Shown: in pieces, positions 34,427-43,107 of the stretch
Layout of the letters: each line of letters opens with the position of its first letter
Numbering within the stretch: the first letter of the stretch is position 1
Origin: Hyphomicrobiales bacterium
GTDB taxonomy: Bacteria > Pseudomonadota > Alphaproteobacteria > Rhizobiales > Beijerinckiaceae
NCBI GenBank assembly: GCA_003963405.1
Contig: RXIY01000007.1
Span: 1-64,000, forward strand
Direction: 5' to 3'
DNA length: 64,000 nucleotides
Program-made: the position numbers and the translations under genes
Notes under the pieces: model-generated
The model's input: only the letters and a program-made list of their open reading frames with translations
Database searches by the model: none
What the model was told of the DNA's origin: nothing

Positions 34427-36690
34427 TCGGCCGGCCCCATGACGGAGCGAGGCGACAGGCTGTCCACGGCCCCGCTGGCCTCCGGCGCGGTCTGGTCCGA
34501 GTTCGCGAGCGTTGCGCCGCGTCCGGCGCGCAGCGCATTCAGCGTCACGAGGATCGACGAGCCCGACATCGCCGCCGCCGCAATCAGCGGCGTCAACATC
34601 CCCGCCATCGCCAGCGGAACGGCGAAGACGTTATAGGCCACCGACAGCGCCAGATTCTGCCGCATCAGGCCGCGCGCCCTGCGGGCGAGATCGAGCATTG
34701 CGAGAACAGGCGCGAGACGCTCGCCCAGAAAAACGGCGTCGGCGGCCGCCTGGGTGATCTGCGTGGCGTCGATGGGCGACACGGAAACATACGCGGCGGC
34801 GAGGGCCGGCGCGTCGTTCAGCCCGTCGCCGACCATCATGGCCTTGCGCCCCTGCGCCCGCAACGCCTCGAGCCGCGCGACCTTGTCGGCGGGCTTCAGC
34901 GCCCCGGCAAAGGTCGCGACATCGAGCGCGCGCGCAATCTTCTCCACCGCTTCGACGCGGTCGCCCGAAAGGATTTCCACGGCGACGCCGCGCGCCTTCA
35001 AGGCGGAGATCGTCTCGGCCGCGTCGCTGCGCAACGTCTGCCGGATCTGGAACAGCGCCGACGCCGCGCCGTGCCGGAACGCGACGATGGACACGTCGGC
35101 GTCGAGCGCCCCGAGCCGCGCCGCCTCTTCCTCCAGACCGCAAAAGCGCGGCGCGCCGAGCCGCGCTTCGACGCCGTCGACCATGGCGCAGACGCCCTGC
35201 CCATGCGCCTCGCGCGCCTCCAGCGCCGCGGCGCCCGGACGCTCCTCTGCGACCGCGCGCGCCAGCGGATGGCTGCTCGCGCGCGCCAGCCGCGCGGCGA
35301 GATCGACGAGGCCCGCGTCGAATTCGGCGGCGTTGACGAGGCGCGGCTCCGGCGTCGTCAGCGTGCCGGTCTTGTCGAAGACGACCGTATCGGCTTCGGC
35401 GAGCCGTTCGATCGCATCGGCGCTGTTGAGCAAGACGCCCGAGCGAAACAGCGCCCCGCTCGCCACCACCTGCACCGCCGGCACGGCAAGCGCCAGCGCG
35501 CAGGGACAGGTGATGATGAGCACGCAGATCGCCGTCACCAGCGCATCGTGCAGGCTCGCGCCGCGCCAGAGCCAGAACAGCGCGGTCGACAACGCCGCCA
35601 CATGTACCATGGGCGCGTAAAGCCGCGACACGCGATCGGCGAGGCGCACATAGCGCGAGCGGGCGCTGGTCGCCTTTTCGAGCAGCCGCTCGATGTCGTC
35701 GAGCAGCGTCGCGCCGCTCGCCGCCGCGACGCGAATGACGAGCGCGCCGTCGTAATTCATGCTGCCGGCGTAAACCTGATCGCCCGGCCCCACGGCGCGG
35801 CGCTTCGTCTCGCCGGTGATGAGGCTTTCATCGAGCTCTGAGGCGCCGCGCTCGATAACGCCATCGACCGGGAGCCGCTCGCCGGGGCGCGCCAGCACGA
35901 GGTCGCCGGGCTCGATTTTGGCGAGCGGGGTGAGCGTCTCGGCGCCGTCGGGGCCGAGACGGCAGGCGAGCGGCGCGCGCAAGGCGGCGAGATTGGCCGC
36001 GACGGCGCGGGTCTTGCGGCGCATGGCGTGATCGAGGAAGCGGCCGAGCAGCAGAAACGTCAGCAGCATGATCGCGCTGTCGAAATAGGCGTGCTCGGCG
36101 TGTGTGATGGTTTCATGGACCGACATGGCGAGCGCGAGCAGCACGCCGAGCGAAATCGGCACGTCCATATTGAGCCGCCCCGCGCGCAGCGCGGCGAAGG
36201 CGCTTTTGAAAAACGGCTGCCCCGCAAAAGCCGCCGCCGGCAGGGCGATCAGCGCGGAGACCCCATGGAAAAGATCTCGCGTCGCCGGATCGATGTCGCC
36301 GCCGCCCTCGCCCACCCATATTCCGACGGACAGCAGCATGATGTTCATCGCGGCGAAACCGGCGATGGCGAGGCAGCGCAACAGCCAGCGTGAAGTTTCG
36401 ATCTCGGCGCGCTCGCTCTCGGCGAGTTCGAAGGGATGCAGAGTATAACCCATGCGCCGCAGACGTTCGAAGGCGGCGGAAAGATCGAAAGAGCCGTCGC
36501 GCCATTCGAGGAGCAGGCGGCGATTGGTGTAATTCACGCGCGCCCGCTCGAGGCCGGGGAGATCGGAAAGCCCCTGCTCGATCTCGCCGATGCAGGCCGC
36601 GCAGGTCATGCCGTCGATCGCCGCCTCGAACCGTCGCGCACCGTCGTCGCTCTGCGAGACGAGAGCCTCGTAATCGAAAGCGGCTGTCAT
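34423..36690 (-). CDS. ccoI: copper-exporting P1B-type ATPase for cbb3 assembly (CcoI/FixI)
   Basis: The product is 755 residues. It moves copper across the inner membrane for assembly of CcoN. An N-terminal heavy-metal domain has GMTCAACIGEIEQGL. The membrane metal site is CPCALALAVP, the phosphorylation motif DKTGTLT and the hinge GDGLNDAPAL. The order and position after fixH identify it as CcoI rather than a general CopA. The stop overlaps the ccoS start. It belongs to the ccoGHIS operon. Confidence 0.95.
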   Translation of the reverse strand: MTAAFDYEALVSQSDDGARRFEAAIDGMTCAACIGEIEQGLSDLPGLERARVNYTNRRLLLEWRDGSFDLSAAFERLRRMGYTLHPFELAESERAEIETSRWLLRCLAIAGFAAMNIMLLSVGIWVGEGGGDIDPATRDLFHGVSALIALPAAAFAGQPFFKSAFAALRAGRLNMDVPISLGVLLALAMSVHETITHAEHAYFDSAIMLLTFLLLGRFLDHAMRRKTRAVAANLAALRAPLACRLGPDGAETLTPLAKIEPGDLVLARPGERLPVDGVIERGASELDESLITGETKRRAVGPGDQVYAGSMNYDGALVIRVAAASGATLLDDIERLLEKATSARSRYVRLADRVSRLYAPMVHVAALSTALFWLWRGASLHDALVTAICVLIITCPCALALAVPAVQVVASGALFRSGVLLNSADAIERLAEADTVVFDKTGTLTTPEPRLVNAAEFDAGLVDLAARLARASSHPLARAVAEERPGAAALEAREAHGQGVCAMVDGVEARLGAPRFCGLEEEAARLGALDADVSIVAFRHGAASALFQIRQTLRSDAAETISALKARGVAVEILSGDRVEAVEKIARALDVATFAGALKPADKVARLEALRAQGRKAMMVGDGLNDAPALAAAYVSVSPIDATQITQAAADAVFLGERLAPVLAMLDLARRARGLMRQNLALSVAYNVFAVPLAMAGMLTPLIAAAAMSGSSILVTLNALRAGRGATLANSDQTAPEASGAVDSLSPRSVMGPAE

Positions 36691-36711
36691 GCGAGCCCCC
36701 TTTGCGGCGCC

Positions 36712-37251
36712 TTACTCTATGTCGATCCGGTTTTTCGAGCGAAAGATGTCCTGCCCCCCGCGCGCGGCCGTCAAGACGAGATCGCGCTGACCCCTGGGCA
36801 GCGCAGCCCTCCCGACGTAACGTCCGGGTGCGACGGGCGCGAGCTTCACGCTCACATCCTTCGACAGGCTGGCGGGCGCGGCGAAGAGCGCGGTCATCTC
36901 CACGCCGGACACGTCCGCGCCGCCTCCGTCGCGGGCGCTCACGCGGATTTCGCTCTCGCCCGGCGAGAGGCGCGACAGACGCACATCGACCTTCCAGTCG
37001 AGCGCCGCCTGTTCGCGCGCCTGCGCTATTTCCCGATTATAGGCGAGGCCCCGCTCATAGGGATGCGCGATGACTTCGCCCGAGAAGGTCTTCACCGCCT
37101 TGTAGATCATCATGCCGTCGACGGCGAAGACGAAGAGGAAGAAGCCGACGATCATCGCCAGCACTCTGAGCCCCGTCAGCGGCTTGCCGCCCGCGACATA
37201 ATCGGAGAAGCCCTCGGGGTCGCGCGATTTTCTGCTCATGATCATGCTCAT
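36712..37251 (-). CDS. ccoH: cbb3 oxidase assembly protein CcoH/FixH
   Basis: The product is 179 residues from an ATG at 37251 that follows GTGAGG; other ATGs lie 6 and 12 nt downstream. One N-terminal membrane helix (VLAMIVGFFLFVFAVDGMMI) is followed by a FixH-type periplasmic domain. TFSGEVIAHPYERGLAYNRE is the family signature, and the rest (LSPGESEIRVSARDGGGADV) is Ig-like. FixH is required for cbb3 oxidase assembly with FixI. Confidence 0.93.
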   Translation of the reverse strand: MSMIMSRKSRDPEGFSDYVAGGKPLTGLRVLAMIVGFFLFVFAVDGMMIYKAVKTFSGEVIAHPYERGLAYNREIAQAREQAALDWKVDVRLSRLSPGESEIRVSARDGGGADVSGVEMTALFAAPASLSKDVSVKLAPVAPGRYVGRAALPRGQRDLVLTAARGGQDIFRSKNRIDIE

Positions 37252-37262
37252 CGTCGAAAACC

Positions 37263-38714
37263 TCACGGCGAGATGAAGACGTCCTTCGTCTCCAGGACGG
37301 CGCCAGTGCCGGCGTCCGTCACGGTGAAGACGACGGGGGTCTGCCCTTTGCCGGCGGCCGGGCCGTGGGTCGAGACGAGAACGCGCGCTTCGCGGGTTTG
37401 ATCCGGCCCGACCTCGATCGCAACCTTGCCCTTGGCGTCCGGGGCGACGCCCACGACTTCGGTCTGCGCGCCCGCGACGCCCGAGACCGCGAGGGTGAAG
37501 CGCCGCGTCTCGGGCTTCTTGTTCGAGAAGCGAACAGTATAGCCGTTTCGCACGCCGCCGTCCTTGAGCCGCACGGCGAGCGGATTGCGATCGTGCAGCA
37601 CGCTGACATGCATGTCGCCGCGCGTGGCGAGCGTCGCCGACATGAAGCCGCCGATGGCGATGATGAGCACGGCGTAGAGAATGGTGCGCACGCGCAGCGG
37701 CTTGTAGATCGGCTGCTCACCGCATTCGCGCCGCTTGATGTTCATCTCCGTGTCGTAGCCGATGAGCCGCGTCGGGCGATGAATCTTCTCCATGACGCTG
37801 TCACAGGCGTCGATGCAGAGGCCGCACTGGATGCAGCCGAGCTGCGCGCCCTTGCGAATATCGACGCCCGTCGGGCAGACGGCGACGCACTGGCCGCAAT
37901 CGACGCAATCGCCGGAGGGCTTGTGCTCCGCGCGCGCCACGCTCGCCTGTTTCAGAGACATGCGCGGCTCGCCGCGATCGTAGCGGTACGTCACGTTCAG
38001 CGCATATTCGTCGGTAAGCGCGGCCTGAATGCGCGGCCACGGGCAAGCGTGCAGGCAAAGCTTCTCACGCATCCAGCCGGCGAAGATATAGGTCGTGAAA
38101 GTGAGGATGCCGATCCAGAGATAGGCCTCGCCCGCGCCGGGCTGGAAGGTCGCGAGATCATAGACGAGCGTCGGCGCGTCGGCGAAATAGAGCACCCAGG
38201 CGCCGCCCGTCCACCAGGCGATCAGCAGCCAGACGAAATGCTTGGAAATCTTCTTGCGGATTTTCTCGAAGGTCAGCGGACCGTTGTCGAGCTTCATGCG
38301 GTCGCGGGCGTCGCCCTCGATCCAGCGCTCGGTCGTCATGTAGAAATCGGTCCACACCGTCTGCGGACACATATAGCCGCACCAGATGCGCCCCGCGACG
38401 GCGTTCATGAGGAAGAGCGCCAGGGCCGCGAGGATCAGCAGGCCCGTGACGTAATAGACTTCCTGCGGCCAGATTTCGATGAAGAAGAAATAGAAGCGCC
38501 GATGCGGGAAATCGACGAGCACGGCCTGGCTCGGCGCGTCCGGTCCGCGATGCCAGCGCACGAAGGGCAGGAAGTAATAAATCGCCAGCGTCGCGAACTG
38601 AATGCCCCATTTGATGCGGCGAAAATGTCCATCGACCTTCTTGGGGTAGATGCGATGCGCCGCTTCGACGAGAGGCTCGTCCAAAAGCGTCTGATGAGCG
38701 TCTGCGCTGGACAT
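37263..38714 (-). CDS. ccoG: cbb3 oxidase accessory ferredoxin CcoG (RdxA/FixG)
   Basis: The product is 483 residues. The ATG at 38714 follows GAGGAACGACA. Several membrane helices at about 35-230 include MNAVAGRIWCGYMCPQTVW. Two [4Fe-4S] ferredoxin motifs follow (CVDCGQCVAVCPTGVDIRKG and CIQCGLCIDACDSVM), then a C-terminal IG-like domain. CcoG is a cupric reductase in the membrane and supplies Cu(I) for cbb3 oxidase assembly. A dyad repeat and 67 bases separate it from ccoP. Confidence 0.95.
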   Translation of the reverse strand: MSSADAHQTLLDEPLVEAAHRIYPKKVDGHFRRIKWGIQFATLAIYYFLPFVRWHRGPDAPSQAVLVDFPHRRFYFFFIEIWPQEVYYVTGLLILAALALFLMNAVAGRIWCGYMCPQTVWTDFYMTTERWIEGDARDRMKLDNGPLTFEKIRKKISKHFVWLLIAWWTGGAWVLYFADAPTLVYDLATFQPGAGEAYLWIGILTFTTYIFAGWMREKLCLHACPWPRIQAALTDEYALNVTYRYDRGEPRMSLKQASVARAEHKPSGDCVDCGQCVAVCPTGVDIRKGAQLGCIQCGLCIDACDSVMEKIHRPTRLIGYDTEMNIKRRECGEQPIYKPLRVRTILYAVLIIAIGGFMSATLATRGDMHVSVLHDRNPLAVRLKDGGVRNGYTVRFSNKKPETRRFTLAVSGVAGAQTEVVGVAPDAKGKVAIEVGPDQTREARVLVSTHGPAAGKGQTPVVFTVTDAGTGAVLETKDVFISP

Positions 38715-38733
38715 TGTCGTTCCTCTTCGAACT

Positions 38734-38763
38734 GCCCCTCCCCCGCCTGCGCGGGAGAGGGAG
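38734..38763. repeat. dispersed GC-rich dyad element, copy 4
   Basis: GCCCCTCCCCCGC-CT-GCGCGGGAGAGGGA. The hairpin arms pair CCCTCCCCCGC with GCGGGAGAGGG approximately. It separates ccoP from ccoG and could attenuate transcription between the structural and assembly genes. Confidence 0.6.
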
Positions 38764-38781
38764 AACGCCTGAGCCGCTGCT

Positions 38782-39672
38782 TTACTGACCGCCGCCGAGC
38801 GAATGCACATAAACGGCGAGCGCCTTGATCGTGGTGTCGTCGAGCCTGCCCTTCCAGGCCGGCATCACCGCGCCGCCGCCATTGACGATCCGCGCGACGA
38901 CCGAGGGCTTGTCCGAGCCATAGAGCCACACCTGATCATAGAGGGCCGGCGCGCCGAGCTGCGGATTGCCCTTGCCGTCGACGCCGTGACAGGCCGCGCA
39001 ATTCTCGGCGTAGAGCTTCTCGCCCTCCGCCGTCGGCGCGTCGGAGTCGGGCGTTTCCGCATAGGTGCGCACATGGTCGGCGACGACGGAAATCTGCTCC
39101 GGCGTGAGCAGGCCGTCACGGCCGAAGGCCGGCATGGCCGAGACATGCGTCTCCTTGTCGGCGTCCCAGCGCACGCCGTGCTCGATCGTCTGCTTGATGT
39201 CGGCGAGCTTGCCGCCCCAGATCCAGTCGTCGTCGTTGAGATTGGCGTAGCCCTTCGCGCCCTGCCCGCCCGCGCCGTGGCAGGAGGCGCAATTGGTCGC
39301 AAAGGCGACCTTGCCGACCGTGCGCGCCGCGGCGAGAAGCTCCGGATCGGACTCGATCTTGTCGAGCGGCGCGTCCTTGATCTTGTCGAGCACGGGCCCG
39401 CGCAGCGTTTGCAGATCGGCGAGTTGGTTCGCCACCTCATCGCGCGCATGCCAGGCCGTGACGCCCTGCGTGCCGCCGGAGAAAGTCGGCCAGGCGGGAT
39501 AAACGATCGTATAGCCGACGCCCCAGAGCACCGTGATCCAGAAAGTCCAGACCCACCAGCGCGGCAGCGGCGTGTTCAGCTCCTCGATGCCGTCCCACTC
39601 GTGCCCTGTGGTCGGCGTGCCGCTGACCTCGTCTATTCTGACCTTGTCTTTTCCAAACGTGTCCTCAGACAT
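38782..39672 (-). CDS. ccoP: cbb3-type cytochrome c oxidase subunit III (CcoP)
   Basis: The product is 296 residues. One N-terminal membrane helix (WWVWTFWITVLWGVGYTIVY) anchors two c-type cytochrome domains with heme motifs CASCH and CAACH. Both are followed by Gly-rich segments and Met ligand regions (AMPAF, VMPAW). CcoP passes electrons from cytochrome c to CcoO and CcoN. Its start lies 8 nt inside the end of ccoQ. Confidence 0.96.
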   Translation of the reverse strand: MSEDTFGKDKVRIDEVSGTPTTGHEWDGIEELNTPLPRWWVWTFWITVLWGVGYTIVYPAWPTFSGGTQGVTAWHARDEVANQLADLQTLRGPVLDKIKDAPLDKIESDPELLAAARTVGKVAFATNCASCHGAGGQGAKGYANLNDDDWIWGGKLADIKQTIEHGVRWDADKETHVSAMPAFGRDGLLTPEQISVVADHVRTYAETPDSDAPTAEGEKLYAENCAACHGVDGKGNPQLGAPALYDQVWLYGSDKPSVVARIVNGGGAVMPAWKGRLDDTTIKALAVYVHSLGGGQ

Positions 39673-39850
39673 CGTCGTCCTCCCGAAGGGGAATTTGTGC
39701 GTTGCGCTCGAACTGCTTCCGGCGCGAGGGCCAGAAGACGTAAGCGACGACGCTGATGAAGATGAAGCCGAAGAAGATCAGACCCCATGAGGCCGCAAGG
39801 GCGCGCATGTTTTCGTAGGTCGATACGGCCTCGGCCGTGGCGGCGTTCAT
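39665..39850 (-). CDS. ccoQ: cbb3 oxidase subunit IV (CcoQ)
   Basis: The product is 61 residues with a single membrane helix (WGLIFFGFIFISVVAYVFW) and a short basic then acidic tail (RRKQFERN, REDDDV). CcoQ stabilises the complex. It starts 4 nt after ccoO stops and overlaps the ccoP start. Confidence 0.93.
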   Translation of the reverse strand: MNAATAEAVSTYENMRALAASWGLIFFGFIFISVVAYVFWPSRRKQFERNAQIPLREDDDV

Positions 39851-39854
39851 GCGG

Positions 39855-40610
39855 TCACCTGATATTGGCCTTGTCGTCGTAGAGTTTGAAATCCACGGAG
39901 ACGCCGAGATGCTGGAGATAGGCGATGAGCGCGTCCTCCTCCGTCACGCCGGTCTTGCCGGACGAGTCGTTGAGCACGGCGTTCGGATAGCGCTTCTGCA
40001 TCTCCGCCGCCTCGGCGGAGTCTCCGCCGTTCTGCGCCAGGAGATCGGCCTGCGCCATCTCGATCTGCGCGTCGCTGTAGGGCACGCCGACAGTGCGCAG
40101 CGTCCGCATCTGCTCGGCGATATGCTCGGCCTTGAGCGGCGCCGTCGCCAGGAAGGGATAACCCGGCATGATCGAGGACGGCACCACCGCCCGCGGGCTG
40201 CGCAGATGATCGCGCTGCCAGTCGTTGGAGTATTTTCCGCCGACGCGCGCGAGATCCGGGCCATTGCGCTTCGAGCCCCACTGGAAGGGGTGGTCGTACA
40301 TGCTCTCGGCGGCGAGCGAATAATGGCCGTAACGCTCCACCTCGTCGCGCAGAGGACGGATCATCTGCGAATGACAGGTGTAGCAGCCCTCGCGGACGTA
40401 GATATTGTAGCCCGCGAGTTCGAGCGGCGCATAGGGGCGAACGCCCTCCACCTTCTCGATCGTGTTCTTCAGATAGAAGAGCGGCACGATCTCGACGATT
40501 CCGCCGATCGCCACGAGCAGCAGAATACCGACGACGAGCAGGATGGAGTTGGTTTCGAAGAGCTTCTGGAGCCCGCCGCCGGCGGGCGCGTGTTGGGAGG
40601 ATTGCGACAT
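39855..40610 (-). CDS. ccoO: cbb3-type cytochrome c oxidase subunit II (CcoO)
   Basis: The product is 251 residues. An N-terminal membrane helix ([20 protein letters not shown]) precedes the mono-heme domain with [11 protein letters not shown]. Other conserved blocks are [20 protein letters not shown] and PGYPFL. It accepts electrons from CcoP. Between ccoN and ccoQ with a 13-nt gap to ccoN. Confidence 0.96.
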   Translation of the reverse strand: MSQSSQHAPAGGGLQKLFETNSILLVVGILLLVAIGGIVEIVPLFYLKNTIEKVEGVRPYAPLELAGYNIYVREGCYTCHSQMIRPLRDEVERYGHYSLAAESMYDHPFQWGSKRNGPDLARVGGKYSNDWQRDHLRSPRAVVPSSIMPGYPFLATAPLKAEHIAEQMRTLRTVGVPYSDAQIEMAQADLLAQNGGDSAEAAEMQKRYPNAVLNDSSGKTGVTEEDALIAYLQHLGVSVDFKLYDDKANIR

Positions 40611-40623
40611 GGTTTCGTGCTCC

Positions 40624-42273
40624 TCACTCGGCAGGCAGGGGGGACGGGGCGAGCGCGCTTTCGACGGCGGGCGACGCGAGCGTCCTGTAGATGTTGTAGA
40701 CCATGATCAGCGCGCCGATCACGAAGAGCCCGCCGCCGATGGCGCGGATGACATATTCCGGATGCAGCGCCTCGGTGGTTTCCACGAAGGAATATTCGAG
40801 GAAGCCCTGCGGCGTGTAGGCGCGCCACATCAGGCCCTGCATGATGCCCGCGACCCACATCGAGGTGATGTAGAAGACGATGCCGATCGTCGAGATCCAG
40901 AAGTGCCAGTTGACGAGCTTCAGCGAGTAGAGCTGCCGGTTGAAGACCCAGGGAATGAGGCAGTAGAGCGCGCCGAAGGACACGAAGGCCACCCAGCCGA
41001 GACCGCCCGAATGCACATGGCCGATGCCCCAGTCGGTGTAGTGGGACAGGGCGTTCACGGCCTTCACCGACAAGAGCGGCCCCTCGAAGGTCGACATGCC
41101 GTAGAAGGCGACCGACACGACCAGCATGCGCAGCACGGGATCGGTGCGCAGCTTATCCCAGGCGCCGGAAAGCGTCATCAGGCCGTTGATCATGCCGCCC
41201 CAGGAAGGCATCCACAGAATGACCGAGAACACCATGCCGAGCGTCTGCGCCCAGTCGGGCAGCGCCGTATAGAGCAGATGGTGCGGTCCGGCCCAGATGT
41301 AGAGGAAGATCAGCGACCAGAAGTGCACGATCGACAGTCGATAGGAATAAATCGGCCGCCCGGTGCGTTTCGGGATGAAGTAATACATGATGCCCAGAAA
41401 GCCGGTCGTGAGGAAGAATCCGACGGCGTTGTGGCCATACCACCACTGGATCAGCGCATCCTGCACGCCGGCCCAGACGATGACCGAGTGCGGCGAGAAG
41501 ATCGAGATCGGGATTTCGGCGTTGTTGCCGAGAACCAGAACGGCGATCGTGACGATGAAGGAGAGATAGAACCAGTTCGCCACATAGATATGCGGCTCCT
41601 GGCGGCGCGCGAGGGTGACGAGATAAACCAGCAGATAGGTCACCCAGACGACGACGAGCCAGAGGATCGCATACCATTCCGGCTCGGCGTATTCATGCCC
41701 GCGCGTGACGCCGAGCAGATAGCCCGTGCCGGCGATGACGATGAAGAAATTATAGCCGAGCACCACGAACCAGGGCGCGAGATCGCCGGCGATGCGGGCC
41801 CGGCTCGTTCGCTGCATCACGTAAAAGGACGTGGAGAGCAGCGCGTTGCCGCCGAAGGCGAAAATCACGGCCGAGGTGTGCAACGGCCGCAGGCGCCCGA
41901 AGTTGATCCAGGGCAGATCCAGATTGAAGGCCGGAAACGCGAGCTCCAGCGCCAGATACAGCCCGACGAGGAACCCCGCGACGCCCCAGAAGAGCGAGGC
42001 GATCGACGCGAATTTGATGGGTCCGTAATTGTAATTCGGCCGCCCGTCGATGACGGCGGCCGCGAGCTGCGGCCCGCGCGCACGATAACGCAGCAGAATC
42101 GCGACGACGGCGCCGATCGATCCGAGCGAGAAGAGCGCCGCGTGGAAGGCGTAGGCCGGCGTGTAGGCCCTGGACGCGATGTAGCCCGTCGCGATGGCAA
42201 GGGCGACGAAGATCGCGCTCAGCGATCTCTCGCCGAAGGTCATTTGTTTCGCGATGAGAGGGGGACGCTCCAT
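40624..42273 (-). CDS. ccoN: cbb3-type cytochrome c oxidase catalytic subunit I (CcoN)
   Basis: The product is 549 residues. The ATG at 42273 follows AGAGGACAGTGATC; the frame continues upstream but reads through the promoter. CcoN carries heme b and the heme b3-CuB oxygen-reducing site. Heme and CuB ligand histidines sit in [28 protein letters not shown] and [13 protein letters not shown], with [18 protein letters not shown]-like text ([17 protein letters not shown]) near the C-terminus. It is the high-affinity terminal oxidase for low oxygen. Two FNR-type boxes lie upstream. Confidence 0.97.
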   Translation of the reverse strand: MERPPLIAKQMTFGERSLSAIFVALAIATGYIASRAYTPAYAFHAALFSLGSIGAVVAILLRYRARGPQLAAAVIDGRPNYNYGPIKFASIASLFWGVAGFLVGLYLALELAFPAFNLDLPWINFGRLRPLHTSAVIFAFGGNALLSTSFYVMQRTSRARIAGDLAPWFVVLGYNFFIVIAGTGYLLGVTRGHEYAEPEWYAILWLVVVWVTYLLVYLVTLARRQEPHIYVANWFYLSFIVTIAVLVLGNNAEIPISIFSPHSVIVWAGVQDALIQWWYGHNAVGFFLTTGFLGIMYYFIPKRTGRPIYSYRLSIVHFWSLIFLYIWAGPHHLLYTALPDWAQTLGMVFSVILWMPSWGGMINGLMTLSGAWDKLRTDPVLRMLVVSVAFYGMSTFEGPLLSVKAVNALSHYTDWGIGHVHSGGLGWVAFVSFGALYCLIPWVFNRQLYSLKLVNWHFWISTIGIVFYITSMWVAGIMQGLMWRAYTPQGFLEYSFVETTEALHPEYVIRAIGGGLFVIGALIMVYNIYRTLASPAVESALAPSPLPAE

Positions 42274-42407
42274 GATCACTGTCCTCTGGAGGTTTCCATT
42301 TTCTTGCAGAGCGAAGAGTCTCGCTGGCGCCGGAAAAAACGGACAAAGTCGCTCGAGCGCGGCTTTGATCGACGCTCTCCATAGTACAGCGCAACAGTAA
42401 CAGTCAT

Positions 42408-42421
42408 TTGACATGAATCAA
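42408..42421 (-). promoter_or_regulatory. FNR/FixK box upstream of ccoN (proximal)
   Basis: Read toward ccoN, TTGAT-TCAT-GTCAA matches the anaerobox TTGAT-N4-ATCAA at nine of ten fixed positions. Its centre is about 141 bp before the ccoN start. Low-oxygen activation by an FNR or FixK protein is expected for this operon. Confidence 0.75.
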
Positions 42422-42453
42422 TAAATCGGGCGCGCGGCGGCCTGTGCGCGCAA

Positions 42454-42467
42454 TTGTCACAGATCAA
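42454..42467 (-). promoter_or_regulatory. FNR/FixK-like box upstream of ccoN (distal)
   Basis: Read toward ccoN, TTGAT-CTGT-GACAA has one perfect TTGAT half and matches eight of ten fixed positions. Its centre lies 46 bp upstream of the proximal box. It may bind a second dimer or be a weaker site. Confidence 0.5.
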
Positions 42468-42604
42468 ATAAACCGAACGCGGATCACCCTAGACGAAACC
42501 GGCCTTTACGAGCGTCGTCGCAAAATTTTGCAACAAGTTGGCGCAAGTGCAAAAGCTGTTTCGCGCCCATATGTCGCAGGGGCCGGCGTGTGCGGCGGCC
42601 CTTG

Positions 42605-43003
42605 TCAGCAGGGATAGAATCGGTGCGTCCCGAGCAGGAATCCGAAAGCTCCGTGGCGGAGTTGCGCGAGCGGGCGCGCGAAGAACAGACCGCTGCCGGA
42701 ATAGGGATAGCCGTAATCGCAGGTCGGGTCGGGGCCCGGCGCGGCGGCGGGCGAGGCGTTCACCATCGCGGCGCGCGACGCGAAGAAACGCTGTCCGTTC
42801 AGCGCAACGGGTATCCAGTCGCGCCCCTCGCCCAGCACCGTCACCTCCGTATCGGCCGGCGCAATGACCGTGACCGGGCATTTGACGCTCGGCCGCGTCC
42901 GCAACTCCACAGGCGCCTGCAGCGTCAAAACATCGGCGAGGGCGGCGGCCGAAAATGAGACCAGCGCAAAAAAAGCAGGCACGAACAGGAAGGACCGCCG
43001 CAT
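42605..43003 (-). CDS. exported protein with SH3-like domain, unknown function
   Basis: The product is 132 residues. The ATG at 43003 follows a G-rich site (GGGGGAATTCAC) and begins a signal peptide (MRRSFLFVPAFFALVSFSAA). The mature domain is SH3b-like: LTLQAPVELRTRPSVKCPV, VTVLGEGRDWIPVALNGQ. A second part has FFASRAAMV and a C-terminal GTHRFYPC. Bacterial SH3 domains bind cell wall or peptides. It lies upstream of the FNR boxes on the same strand as ccoN and is divergent from the giant gene at 43108. Confidence 0.7.
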   Translation of the reverse strand: MRRSFLFVPAFFALVSFSAAALADVLTLQAPVELRTRPSVKCPVTVIAPADTEVTVLGEGRDWIPVALNGQRFFASRAAMVNASPAAAPGPDPTCDYGYPYSGSGLFFARPLAQLRHGAFGFLLGTHRFYPC

Positions 43004-43107
43004 GTGAATTCCCCCACGCGCCGAACGTGCGCCAGCGCAACTTTGAAAAGCGGCGCGCACTCTAGAAGAAAACGCTCGCGTCTGAAACCGTTGGAAAGGA
43101 GACGCCC

